The notes beneath the pieces are model-generated. The model searched no databases, was not told where the DNA came from, and was given only the letters and a program-made list of their open reading frames with translations. The position numbers were made by a program, and so were the translations under genes. From positions 174,219-238,218 of the forward strand of contig JAJDYE010000041.1 of the NCBI GenBank assembly GCA_022822905.1: a stretch of DNA of 64,000 bases, written 5' to 3'. This DNA comes from Acidimicrobiia bacterium (lineage in GTDB: Bacteria > Actinomycetota > Acidimicrobiia > Acidimicrobiales > Bin134). Within the stretch, counting starts at the first letter, position 1. Each line of letters starts with the position of its first letter. Of this stretch, positions 1 to 7,936 are shown in pieces.

Positions 1-231
1 CCGCAACAGCTCAGGAGGTGGCGATCCCAGCAGTCGGGCCCACACCTCGGCCGGGCTTCCCGCAGACAGCAGCGCCCGCAGTCGGGCCGGTCCCACTGCG
101 GGCAGAGAGGCCAAGGCCACAAGCCATGCCTCTACCGGCAACTCTCCGGCACCTTCGGCAATGTCCTCCGCGGCGAAGTCCTCCGCGGCCAGGTGCCCAC
201 TGGTGGGCATCGGCGAGTCACCAGGGGTCAC
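1..231 (-). CDS. dprA: DNA processing protein DprA, N-terminal part (cut by window edge)
   Basis: The reverse strand reads about 77 residues from a GTG at 231, including WLVALASLPAVGPARLR, which resembles the helical HhH/SAM-like region at the N-terminus of DprA. The Rossmann fold that would bind single-stranded DNA lies beyond base 1, so this is a partial gene. DprA protects incoming single-stranded DNA and loads RecA during transformation. It follows comM after a 25-base gap, the usual comM-dprA order, which supports the call more strongly than the short sequence does. An ATG at 210 is an alternative start. The ORF track does not list it because the stop lies outside the window. Confidence 0.7.
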   Translation of the reverse strand, partial: MTPGDSPMPTSGHLAAEDFAAEDIAEGAGELPVEAWLVALASLPAVGPARLRALLSAGSPAEVWARLLGSPPPELLR

Positions 232-256
232 CGGCCCAATGCTCGACAAGGCTCGG

Positions 257-1789
257 TCACCGGGCATTGGCAAGACTCCAGGGATCGTGGGCCACGGTGA
301 CCGGTTCGGTGCGCATGAACAGCGCCTGCGCCACGATGCCCCCAGTGAGCGGGGGTTCCTGCCCAGCCAAGTCGGCCATAGTCAGGGCGACCCGCCGGAC
401 CCGCTGGAACCCTCGAGCGGTGAGACGGCCATCTGCGATGGCGTTGCTGAACAGGCCTTTGGCCTCTGGGTCGAGCGGAGCGAACTCTTCCAAGGCGTCG
501 TCGGGCAATTCGCTGTTGGATGCCACCCCGCGGTCGCGCGCAACCACTCGGACCCGGTCCACCCTGGCCCTCACCTCGGCCGAAGACTCCCCTGGCGGCG
601 CGTCGAACAGGTCGCTGACCTCCGGCCGGCCGACATGGATTCTCAGGTCGAAGCGGTCCAGCAACGGCCCGCTCAACCGCCGGGCATAGCGCAATCGGGC
701 CAGGGGCGTACACCGGCACATGCCGGGCTGTCCCAGTTCCCCGCACGGGCACGGGTTCATCGCCCCCACTAGAAGGAATCGAGCAGGAAACGACGCCACC
801 GCCGAAGCGCGGTTGACTCGGATGACTCCTTCTTCGAGGGGCTGGCGCAGCGCATCCAGAGCCTGGGGACCGAACTCTCCCATCTCATCCAAGAACAGCA
901 CGCCGCCATGGGCGCAGCTGATGGCACCGGGGCGAAGCATCCTGCTCCCGCCCCCTACCAAGGCGATCATCGAAGCAGAGTGATGGGGCGCTTGCCAGGG
1001 AGCTCGCCGTATCAGTCCCGAGGAGGGCAGGTTCAATCCGACGGCCGAGTGCACCATGGTGGCTTCGATGGCAGTGGCCTCGTCTAACGGCGGCAGAAGT
1101 CCGGGAAGCCGCCGGGCCAACATCGTCTTGCCTGCGCCCGGAGGACCGATCATCAACAGGTGATGTCCGCCTGCCGCGGCCACTTCCAAGCCCAAGCGCG
1201 CCATGTGCTGACCTCTCACGTCAGCCAGGTCTGCGATTTCATCCAGCGGATTCGCCGACCCCGGCTCGGGTGGATCAGGCCATGCTTCTTCTCCTCGGAT
1301 TGCCGAGATGAGCTCGCTAAGGGTGGCCGGCGACCGGATCACCGGACCTTTGGCCAAGGCAGCCTCTGCGGCGCTCTCGGGAGCGACTACCACTTTGGCA
1401 GTATTCAAACAGCGAACTTGGGGCAGCACCCCGGGTACCGCTCGAAGCCTGCCATCGAGCCCCAGTTCGGCCAGGAAGGCCGTGTCGGCCAAGCTTTCAG
1501 CAGAAAGCTGTTCATCGGCCACCAACACCCCCATGGCGATGGCCAGATCAAGCCCAGGACCTTCTTTGCGGATCCCCGAAGGGGCCAAGTTGACGGTTAT
1601 CCGCCCCGGTGGCCAATTGACCCCGCTGGAGAGCAGGGCAGCTCGAACCCGATCACGAGCCTCCCGACAAGCGGCATCGGGCAGGCCCACCACGGTGAAC
1701 GTTGGGAGGCCCACGGAGACATGGACCTCCACCGAAACCGGATGTCCGGTGATTCCGGCGAGGACAGAGGCGGGAATGGTGGCAAGCAC
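257..1789 (-). CDS. comM: Magnesium chelatase-like AAA+ helicase ComM/YifB
   Basis: This is a YifB/ComM family protein, a hexameric AAA+ helicase that promotes branch migration during integration of transformed DNA. It has an N-terminal Lon-protease-like fold (SVEVHVSVGLPTFTVVGLPD), a Walker A (GPPGAGKTMLARRL), a Walker B (GVLFLDEMGEF) and a C-terminal Mg-chelatase region (NPCPCGELG). Homologues begin near MLATIP, so the GTG at 1789 (VLATIPAS) is preferred to the longer GTG at 1852 in the ORF track; a purine-rich stretch precedes it. The catalytic motifs all look intact. It lies upstream of dprA, consistent with a DNA-uptake/recombination unit. Confidence 0.93.
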   Translation of the reverse strand: MLATIPASVLAGITGHPVSVEVHVSVGLPTFTVVGLPDAACREARDRVRAALLSSGVNWPPGRITVNLAPSGIRKEGPGLDLAIAMGVLVADEQLSAESLADTAFLAELGLDGRLRAVPGVLPQVRCLNTAKVVVAPESAAEAALAKGPVIRSPATLSELISAIRGEEAWPDPPEPGSANPLDEIADLADVRGQHMARLGLEVAAAGGHHLLMIGPPGAGKTMLARRLPGLLPPLDEATAIEATMVHSAVGLNLPSSGLIRRAPWQAPHHSASMIALVGGGSRMLRPGAISCAHGGVLFLDEMGEFGPQALDALRQPLEEGVIRVNRASAVASFPARFLLVGAMNPCPCGELGQPGMCRCTPLARLRYARRLSGPLLDRFDLRIHVGRPEVSDLFDAPPGESSAEVRARVDRVRVVARDRGVASNSELPDDALEEFAPLDPEAKGLFSNAIADGRLTARGFQRVRRVALTMADLAGQEPPLTGGIVAQALFMRTEPVTVAHDPWSLANAR

Positions 1790-1962
1790 ATTCGGTGCTT
1801 TCTCGAGGACGATTCCTCGTGCCGGGAAGGTGGCCCGAAGCGCTGGCCACACGCGCTCCCACGACCATACCGGCTTGGGGTGACAACTGCTCCCTCTCGA
1901 CAGGGGAGAGGGGTCGAAAGCCTCTCAGAGGACTTCGTTGATGTCGAAGGGGAGCGATCCCT

Positions 1963-2352
1963 TCAGAGCACCTCATTGATGTAGCGGAGCACCGCGTCGA
2001 TCTCGCCAGCAGTCAAGAGCCCGCCGAAGGCGGGCATGCGATCGCGGCCCTCCGACACCACTGCGACCGCGTCGCCTGGATCGGGATACGCCTGCAACAG
2101 CCGGCCTCCGCTCAACCGCGGACCATTGCGAGTGCCGCCCCCAGAGGCGCCATGACATGACGAGCAGCGATCGCTGTACACCGAACGGCCCTCAACCAAG
2201 ACAGGTTCGGGAGTTCCATCTGGCCCCGCCTCTACTTCAGGTGAAGTGCCCGACACGCAGCCCGCGGCAATGGCAATGCACAGCGATAGTGCAGCCAACC
2301 GGAAACCACGAACTTCCCTGTCTTCCACCCCGGGGACGATACTGAGGGCCAT
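1963..2352 (-). CDS. Small lipoprotein-type cytochrome c
   Basis: This single-haem c-type cytochrome has a hydrophobic N-terminal segment ending in a lipobox-like IAAGC, a haem-binding CSSCH motif near the middle, and a C-terminal MPAFGGLLTAGEIDAVLRYI segment supplying the axial Met (in MPAF). This is the cytochrome c family XIII pattern (Cytochrom_C1/CBB3-like). It is probably anchored on the outer face of the membrane and carries electrons; the partner cannot be told from context. Three starts are possible: GTG 2385, ATG 2352 and GTG 2328. The ATG overlaps the ATG of the divergent small membrane gene (shared CATG). Confidence 0.8.
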   Translation of the reverse strand: MALSIVPGVEDREVRGFRLAALSLCIAIAAGCVSGTSPEVEAGPDGTPEPVLVEGRSVYSDRCSSCHGASGGGTRNGPRLSGGRLLQAYPDPGDAVAVVSEGRDRMPAFGGLLTAGEIDAVLRYINEVL

Positions 2353-2461
2353 GGGCTTCGACCCCACACGAAAGCAGCGACGCACCCGGTTCGACTACTG
2401 GTATGTGGCCGTCGGGCTGTTGGTTTGCATCGGGCTGATTTTGTGGGCCGTGCTGGGATGA
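2351..2461 (+). CDS. 36-residue single-pass membrane protein
   Basis: This very short gene encodes MGFDPTRKQRRTRFDYWYV followed by a hydrophobic helix (VGLLVCIGLILWAVLG) and stops. The basic N-terminus and single helix predict a membrane protein with its N-terminus inside. GAGGGCC precedes the ATG as a ribosome binding site. The longer ORF in the track (from 2246) runs antisense into the cytochrome gene and is unlikely to be the true frame start. It diverges from the cytochrome c gene and may be a small partner of it. The function is not recognised. Confidence 0.55.
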   Translation: MGFDPTRKQRRTRFDYWYVAVGLLVCIGLILWAVLG

Positions 2462-2468
2462 GGCTGGA

Positions 2469-2813
2469 TTAGAACGCCCCTTCGATCACCCGCAGCTCGC
2501 GGCCCATAACTTCGGCAACGTCGAATCGAAGCTGCACCGGTCCCGAGCGCTCCTGCTCGGCCAACCACTGGACAGCCAACCGGCGTATCCGCCGCTGCTT
2601 CTGCCATCCGACAGCCTCGGCGGGAGAGCCGAAGGCCAGCGACGACCGGGTCTTGACCTCGCACACGGCAACAATCGGCCCCCGCCTCACGATCACATCC
2701 AACTCTCCGTGCCGACACCGCCAGTTGCGCTCGAGAACCTCGAACCCATGGCGGCGATACCATCGAGCCACGCGGTCTTCGCCCCAGCGACCCAGCGCCT
2801 GTCGGTATGCCAT
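2469..2813 (-). CDS. yraN: YraN/UPF0102 family endonuclease-like protein
   Basis: The 114-residue protein matches the UPF0102 family at full length. It has a PD-(D/E)xK nuclease-like core: GRWGEDRVARWY at the N-terminus, then RHGELDVIVR and VCEVKTRSS supplying the D and ExK residues. The family is related to Holliday-junction resolvase folds; its role in DNA metabolism is not settled. It follows rplS directly. In many actinobacteria lepB and rnhB sit between the two, and here they are absent. Confidence 0.9.
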   Translation of the reverse strand: MAYRQALGRWGEDRVARWYRRHGFEVLERNWRCRHGELDVIVRRGPIVAVCEVKTRSSLAFGSPAEAVGWQKQRRIRRLAVQWLAEQERSGPVQLRFDVAEVMGRELRVIEGAF

Positions 2814-2858
2814 GCCCCCACGCTAGGAGGCAGGTGTGACAGTTGGATCGGAGGGAGG

Positions 2859-3203
2859 CTAGAAGCGCTTCTCCTTGACCCGGGCGGCCCGGCCGATGCG
2901 ATCGCGCAGGTAGTAGAGCTTGGCCCGGCGCACATCGCCCCGGGTGCCGATCTCGATCTTGGCGATGATGGGTGAGTGAACGGGGAATGTGCGCTCCACT
3001 CCCACACCGAAGCTCACTTTTCGAACGGTGAAGGTCTCCCGGATTCCGCTGCCCTGTCGCCGGATGACCACTCCCTCGAATATCTGGACCCGCTCGCGGT
3101 TGCCCTCCACCACCCGGACATGCACTTTGACTGTGTCGCCGGCACTGAATTCGGGAATGTCGGAGCGTCTTGTGTCGCGATCGACGATGTCGGTGGGATT
3201 CAT
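2859..3203 (-). CDS. rplS: 50S ribosomal protein L19
   Basis: The 114-residue protein has the standard length and the L19 signatures ([39 protein letters not shown] and a C-terminal [17 protein letters not shown]). L19 sits at the 30S-50S interface. It lies downstream of trmD in the classic rpsP-rimM-trmD-rplS order. Confidence 0.98.
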   Translation of the reverse strand: MNPTDIVDRDTRRSDIPEFSAGDTVKVHVRVVEGNRERVQIFEGVVIRRQGSGIRETFTVRKVSFGVGVERTFPVHSPIIAKIEIGTRGDVRRAKLYYLRDRIGRAARVKEKRF

Positions 3204-3276
3204 GGCACGCCTCTTGTGAGTACTTCAGCGCCCATCTCAAGCTTTGGGGCGCAAGAGGAAATCATACCCGCCTTGA

Positions 3277-3999
3277 TCAAGCGAGGCCGAACTCTTCCAA
3301 AAGCGCCTGCTCCGCGTCGGTCAAACCACCACGGGCATCAATCAGGTCTGGCCGCATGGCCACCGTTCGGGCCAGAGACTGCGCTTTCCGCCAGCGGTCC
3401 ACGCGACCGTGATCTCCCGACCGCAGCACTTCGGGCACCGTCCAGCCCCGAAACTCAGCAGGCCGGGTGTAGTGGGGGTACTCCAACAGACCATCGCTGA
3501 ACGACTCGTCAGCGGCCGACATCTCGTTGCCCAGAACGCCGGGAATCAGCCGGCCCACTGCCTCGATGACCGCCATCGCCCCGACCTCGCCGCCAGCCAG
3601 CACGAAGTCTCCCAAGGACAGCTCCCCGTCCACGAGGTGGTCTCGAACTCTCTGGTCTACCCCCTCATAGCGACCACACAGCAGCGAGAAACCGCCCCCG
3701 GAGACCAGCTCCTGGGCGACGACCTGGTCAAACTGCCGTCCAGCAGGCCCCAGAAGGAACAAGGGTCTAGGCGGGCTGGCCTGCTCTACCGAGTTGAACA
3801 GGGGCTCCGGCATCATCACCATCCCCGCACCGCCGCCGAAGGGGGAATCGTCAACCGAGCGGTGGGGATCGCCCGCGCCCGCTCTGAGGTCATGAACACG
3901 CACTTCAAGCCGGCCCTGATCCACCGCCCTCCCGATCACTCCATAGCCCAAGAACACCTCGAACATTGACGGGAAGATGGTGAAAACGTCGACTCTCAT
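3277..3999 (-). CDS. trmD: tRNA (guanine-37-N1)-methyltransferase TrmD
   Basis: TrmD methylates G37 of tRNAs and so prevents +1 frameshifting. It is a SPOUT-class enzyme with a deep trefoil knot forming the AdoMet pocket. The pocket motifs LLCGRYEGVDQRV and LSLGDFVLAGGEVGAM are present, and the protein is of normal length (240 residues). The start ATG overlaps the rimM stop as ATGA, so the two genes are translationally coupled. Confidence 0.97.
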   Translation of the reverse strand: MRVDVFTIFPSMFEVFLGYGVIGRAVDQGRLEVRVHDLRAGAGDPHRSVDDSPFGGGAGMVMMPEPLFNSVEQASPPRPLFLLGPAGRQFDQVVAQELVSGGGFSLLCGRYEGVDQRVRDHLVDGELSLGDFVLAGGEVGAMAVIEAVGRLIPGVLGNEMSAADESFSDGLLEYPHYTRPAEFRGWTVPEVLRSGDHGRVDRWRKAQSLARTVAMRPDLIDARGGLTDAEQALLEEFGLA

Positions 4000-4574
4000 A
4001 TCTCGTCGAACAAACCGTCTGGCCCATCCACAATCAATCGATCCCCTGTTTGCTCCAGCAAGAAGGTAAGGGGTACCAAAGCACCGGACTCCAAAACCAG
4101 CAGGTCGCTGGCCGGGTTGGCTTGCACTGCTTCAACCCGGCCTCGCTCTGTACCGTCGGTTTCGCACACTGTCATGCCAATCAGCTCATGGACCCACAGC
4201 TCATCGGGATCGGATAAGGGCTCCGCCTTCAGCAGTAGGCCTCGCAAGGCCTCAGCGGTACTCCGGTCGCTGATCTCGGAGAACTGCACAATCCAGCGCT
4301 GCTGAAAGGGCCGGGCCTCTGCCACGGTGAGCTCACCAAGGTCAGCGCAGAGCACGGCCCCGACTTCCAGTCGCTCAAGGCGGTTGGTCCACAACGAGAC
4401 CACGACCTCTCCCCGGATTCCATGAGCCCGGTCGACGCGGCCGATCTCCAGCAGAAGGAGCGCCTCGGATTGATCAGTCGACGAACTCGACGTCGATGGA
4501 ACTGCGTCCGCACCACTCTGCAGTCGTGCGGAAGGTTGATCAGTCGACGAACTCGACGTCGATGGGACTGCCAT
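3996..4574 (-). CDS. rimM: 16S rRNA processing protein RimM with duplicated N-terminal leader
   Basis: RimM helps assemble the 30S head domain by binding S19. The N-terminal RimM domain begins at LLEIGRVDRAHGIRGEVVV, and the PRC barrel ends with the family pattern VDGPDGLFDEI. Ahead of the domain lie about 38 extra residues, in which AVPSTSSSSTDQ occurs twice 22 residues apart. This comes from a tandem duplication of the DNA at the KH/rimM junction. The only ATG in frame is at 4574, inside the 3' end of the KH gene; the second repeat copy has lost an ATG. The Ser/Thr leader is therefore probably translated but is not part of the family fold. Confidence 0.93.
   Translation of the reverse strand: MAVPSTSSSSTDQPSARLQSGADAVPSTSSSSTDQSEALLLLEIGRVDRAHGIRGEVVVSLWTNRLERLEVGAVLCADLGELTVAEARPFQQRWIVQFSEISDRSTAEALRGLLLKAEPLSDPDELWVHELIGMTVCETDGTERGRVEAVQANPASDLLVLESGALVPLTFLLEQTGDRLIVDGPDGLFDEI
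4470..4565. repeat. In-frame tandem duplication at the KH/rimM junction
   Basis: A 30-base sequence beginning ttgatcagtcgacgaactcg is present identically at 4470-4499 and 4536-4565, an offset of 66 bases. After one mismatch both copies continue with actgc. The 4536 copy is the natural 3' end of the KH gene, which encodes SPIDVEFVD-stop. The other copy lies in the 5' part of rimM. The 66-base offset keeps the rimM frame open. Confidence 0.9.
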
Positions 4575-4890
4575 CTTTGCTGGCCGCGGCCCGCACGATG
4601 GTTCGAATGGAGTTGGCCACCCGGCCCCTGCGGCCGATGACCCGGCCCATGTCCCCCTCGGCCACTGTGACCTCCAGCGAGACCGAACCCTGTCGTTCGA
4701 CTACTTCCACTTCAACATCGTCGGGGTTCTCCACCACCGACTTGACCAGGAATTCCAGAACGGTTCGAGCAGTGGGGACTTCGATGGTGTTGATGTCGCC
4801 ATCGTCATCGAAATCGTCATCCTCGTATTCGTCGCGGTAGTCGTCGTCCTCGTAGTCCTGGTCTTCGGCTCCAAAGTCGGTGTCGCTCAC
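4540..4890 (-). CDS. khpA: KH-domain RNA-binding protein (KhpA/YlqC type) with acidic N-terminus
   Basis: The C-terminal 75 residues match the KhpA family (FLVKSVVENPDDVEVEV, then the KH GxxG loop within GRVIGRRGRVANSIRTIV). The family binds RNA and, in some Gram-positive bacteria, acts with KhpB in cell elongation. The first 38 residues are almost all Asp, Glu and Tyr, making the protein longer than the usual 75-80 residues. The GTG start overlaps the rpsP stop (GTGA), and the gene lies between rpsP and rimM as in many actinobacteria. Confidence 0.92.
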   Translation of the reverse strand: MSDTDFGAEDQDYEDDDYRDEYEDDDFDDDGDINTIEVPTARTVLEFLVKSVVENPDDVEVEVVERQGSVSLEVTVAEGDMGRVIGRRGRVANSIRTIVRAAASKDGSPIDVEFVD

Positions 4891-5378
4891 GATTCGCCGT
4901 CCTCGGTTTTTTCGGCGTCCTGTTCAGAGTCTTCGGCTGATTCGGCCTCCGATGCAGTGTCAGCTGCATCCACCGATTCGGTCTCAGAATCCTCAGCCGC
5001 CTCCACTGGCTCGACCTCCGATGCAGCTTCAGCGGGCTCGGCCTCAGCGGGTGCGGCTTCAGAATCCTCCGCCGATGCGGCCTTCGTCACTGTCGTAGGA
5101 GCAATCTTCGGCGGTCCGGCTTCACCGGTGAACTCTTCCCATGCGCCGGAGATGACCAGCAGCTTCTGCACCCGCTCGCTGGGTTGAGCGCCATGGCGAA
5201 GCCAGTGCAACGCCCGCTCATTGTCGATCTCAACCAAGGACGGCTCTTGGCGGGGGTTATAGGTGCCCACAATCTCGATAAATCGCCCATTGCGGGCTTT
5301 GCGGGAATCGGCGGCCACCACACGGTACGTGGGCTGCTTCTTCTTGCCCATCCGCATCAGCCGGAGTCTTACTGCCAC
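4887..5378 (-). CDS. rpsP: 30S ribosomal protein S16 with long acidic tail
   Basis: The first ~80 residues form the S16 fold (VRLRLMRMGKKKQPTYRVVA and IEIVGTYNPRQEPS). About 60 further residues follow, nearly all Ala, Glu, Asp and Ser in an AEDSEA/AAEP-like repetitive pattern. Alanine/glutamate-rich S16 tails occur in actinobacteria, but this one is long. The start is a GTG. rpsP opens the rpsP-khpA-rimM-trmD-rplS ribosome-assembly run; 138 bases separate it from ffh, leaving room for a promoter. Confidence 0.96.
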   Translation of the reverse strand: MAVRLRLMRMGKKKQPTYRVVAADSRKARNGRFIEIVGTYNPRQEPSLVEIDNERALHWLRHGAQPSERVQKLLVISGAWEEFTGEAGPPKIAPTTVTKAASAEDSEAAPAEAEPAEAASEVEPVEAAEDSETESVDAADTASEAESAEDSEQDAEKTEDGES

Positions 5379-5516
5379 AAGCCGGTCAGCCCTTCTGTCT
5401 TCCTGGGTCCATTGGGCGTCCTGAGCCCGATCGTCCCGTCATCAGTGCCAGTGCAAGCACGAACCGGCGCCGACCGCCGGAATGGGAGAACTCTACCCGC
5501 CGAAAATCTCTATGGG

Positions 5517-6947
5517 CTACCTCAGGGAGGAGAGATCGAATTCCCCGTCTTCCAAGCCCGGTAAGGTCAACTTGGACTTGCCCGTCTTCTTCTGCTGGCC
5601 GCCCGGCGGCGTCACACGACTCCCCTTTCGGCCCTTCTTGGGCTTCTTTCGGCCCGAACCGGGGCCTTTGTTCCCCATCCGCTTCATCATCCGCTGCACC
5701 TCGCTGAACTGCCGCAAGAGCTGGGAGACCTCCGAGGGGCGGGTACCTGAACCAGCGGCGATCCTCTGACGGCGTGAACCGTCGATCATCCGGGGCGCGG
5801 CCCGCTCCTCAGGGGTCATCGAGCAGATGATGGCTTCAACTTGGGCGATTCGATCATCCTCGATCTCGGCTTTGCGCAATTCCTGGGGCGCACCGGGAAG
5901 CATCCCCACCAGGTTCTGGAGCGAGCCCATCTTCTTGAGCTGGCGCATCTGCTCCAAGAAGTCCTCCAGGGTGAACTCTCCCTCCAGCAGTTTGGCGGCA
6001 GCCGTCTCGGCTTCGGCCTCCTCATATACCTGTTCGGCCTTCTCGACCAGGGTGAGCACATCGCCCATGCCGAGAATCCGGCTGGCCACCCGGTCAGGAT
6101 GGAACAGCTCGAACTCGTCGATCTTCTCCCCAGTGGAGGAGAAGGCGATGGGCCGGCCGACTACTTCCTTCACCGACAGCGCCGCGCCCCCGCGAGCATC
6201 GCCGTCCACTTTGGTGAGGATCACCCCGTCGAGCTCGAGAGCAGCGTGGAACGACTCGGCAGTAGCCACCGCGTCCTGGCCGGTCATGGCGTCGACCACG
6301 AGGAAGGTGTAGTGGGGATCAATGACGTCGGATATCCGCCCGATCTGGTCCATCATCTCGTCATCGATGGCCAGCCGACCGGCGGTGTCGCAGATCACCA
6401 CGTCCCGGCTGGAAGCCACGGCCTCAGCCACGCCTTGCCGGGCCACAGCAATCGGATCGGAGGGCTCGCTGTACACCGGAACCTCGATGGAAGCCCCCAA
6501 GGTGCGGAGCTGCTCAACCGCGGCAGGCCGCTGCAAGTCGGCCCCCACCAACATGGGGTTGCGGCCCTGCTGTTTGAACCAAGAGGCCAATTTGGCCGCG
6601 TTGGTGGTTTTGCCCGAGCCCTGAAGCCCGGCCAACAGCACCACCGTGGGGGGTTTGGCCGGATGGGAGATCTCCAGCGTCTCACCACCCAAGGCAGCGA
6701 TCAGCTCCTCATGGACGAACTTGATCACCTGCTGAACCGGGTTGAGGGCCTTGTGAACCTCGGCCCCCACGCACCGCTCGCGGACCCGGTCTTGGAAGCC
6801 GCGGACCACGTGGAGGTTGACATCGGCGTCCAACAGAGCCAAGCGGATCTCGCGCAGCACCTCGTCGACATCGCTCTCCCGCAGGGTCCCCAGACCCCGC
6901 ATGCGCTTGAAAATGCCCTCGAACCGGTTGCTCAGCGTGTCGAACAT
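5517..6947 (-). CDS. ffh: Signal recognition particle GTPase Ffh
   Basis: Ffh binds signal peptides of nascent membrane proteins and docks with FtsY. The N domain is followed by the G domain with GLQGSGKTTNAAKLA (G1), VICDTAGRLAID (G3) and TKVDGDARGG (G4). A Met-rich M domain ends in a basic tail (GSGRKKPKKGRKGSR). Its 476 residues are a normal length. It lies immediately downstream of its receptor gene ftsY. Confidence 0.97.
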   Translation of the reverse strand: MFDTLSNRFEGIFKRMRGLGTLRESDVDEVLREIRLALLDADVNLHVVRGFQDRVRERCVGAEVHKALNPVQQVIKFVHEELIAALGGETLEISHPAKPPTVVLLAGLQGSGKTTNAAKLASWFKQQGRNPMLVGADLQRPAAVEQLRTLGASIEVPVYSEPSDPIAVARQGVAEAVASSRDVVICDTAGRLAIDDEMMDQIGRISDVIDPHYTFLVVDAMTGQDAVATAESFHAALELDGVILTKVDGDARGGAALSVKEVVGRPIAFSSTGEKIDEFELFHPDRVASRILGMGDVLTLVEKAEQVYEEAEAETAAAKLLEGEFTLEDFLEQMRQLKKMGSLQNLVGMLPGAPQELRKAEIEDDRIAQVEAIICSMTPEERAAPRMIDGSRRQRIAAGSGTRPSEVSQLLRQFSEVQRMMKRMGNKGPGSGRKKPKKGRKGSRVTPPGGQQKKTGKSKLTLPGLEDGEFDLSSLR

Positions 6948-7040
6948 GGGCTGCCCAGACTACGCGCTAGCGGTGCGGGTTGGACATCCGACGGGAAGGG
7001 AAGCGCTAGGAAGTCAGGACCTTGACCAGAAAGGGAAGCG

Positions 7041-7928
7041 CTAGGAAAACAGGGCCTCGACAAACTCGTCGGCGTCGAATTCCACCAAATCGTCGATTCC
7101 CTCCCCCAGACCGACCAGCTTCACCGGGATCTCCAATTCGTCTTGAACCGCCAAAACGATGCCGCCCTTGGCTGACCCGTCAAGCTTGGTGAGCACCACG
7201 CCGGTCAGCTCAGCCGACTCGGTGAAGCGGCGAGCCTGGGCTAGACCGTTCTGGCCGGTGCTGGCGTCGATCACCAACAGCACCTCGGTAACCGTTCCCG
7301 GCCCCTTGCCAGCCACTCGGTAGATCTTGGACAGTTCCTCCATCAAGTTGGTGCGGGTATGCAGACGGCCAGCTGTATCGGCCAGAACCAGTGGCACGCC
7401 GGCCGCCGAGGCGTGTTCGATGGCGTCAAAGATAACCGAGCTGGGATCAGCCCCCTCCGCTCCCCGCACCAGTTGAGCACCCGATCGGTCGGCCCATTGG
7501 CCCAGCTGCTCGGCGGCTGCCGCTCGAAAAGTGTCCCCGGCAGCAAGCACCGCTTTGCGACCGCTTTGCGCCTCTCGAGCAGCCAACTTGCCAATGGTCG
7601 TGGTCTTGCCCACTCCGTTCACTCCCACAAACAACCACACCGCGGGGCTGCCATCGATGCCCAGCTCGAGATCATGGCCCCCCAAGCTCTCGGCCATCTG
7701 GGCCTTGAGCAGGGCCACGAGCTCCTCAGCATCGGTGACCTTCTCGGCCTTGGCCTGCTCCTTCAGCCGATCCAGCAGTGCAGTGGTAGTGCCAACACCG
7801 GCGTCGGCCAGGATCAACGCGTCCTCCAGCTCCTCCCAAGTGTCGTCGTCTACCCCTCGGGAGACCACCGAAGTCAAGAATCCTGAAAACGTCCCCCGAG
7901 CGGTGGTCAACCGATCCCGAAGTCGCAC
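7041..7928 (-). CDS. ftsY: SRP receptor FtsY
   Basis: FtsY is the membrane-associated SRP receptor GTPase. The sequence holds an NG core only: N-domain helices, then FVGVNGVGKTTTIGKLA (G1), VLADTAGRLHTRTNLMEEL (G3) and VLTKLDGSAKGG (G4). It is short (295 residues) and lacks the acidic A domain found in E. coli; membrane contact would be through the N-terminal helix. It lies 8 bases after the HtrA-like protease gene. Confidence 0.96.
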   Translation of the reverse strand: MRLRDRLTTARGTFSGFLTSVVSRGVDDDTWEELEDALILADAGVGTTTALLDRLKEQAKAEKVTDAEELVALLKAQMAESLGGHDLELGIDGSPAVWLFVGVNGVGKTTTIGKLAAREAQSGRKAVLAAGDTFRAAAAEQLGQWADRSGAQLVRGAEGADPSSVIFDAIEHASAAGVPLVLADTAGRLHTRTNLMEELSKIYRVAGKGPGTVTEVLLVIDASTGQNGLAQARRFTESAELTGVVLTKLDGSAKGGIVLAVQDELEIPVKLVGLGEGIDDLVEFDADEFVEALFS

Positions 7929-7936
7929 CCGTACCC

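Noticed and set aside
18-1984. Several plus-strand ORFs across comM (203, 223 and 274 residues)
   Set aside because: They are antisense shadows of comM and dprA with Arg/Pro/Ser-rich translations and no family motif.
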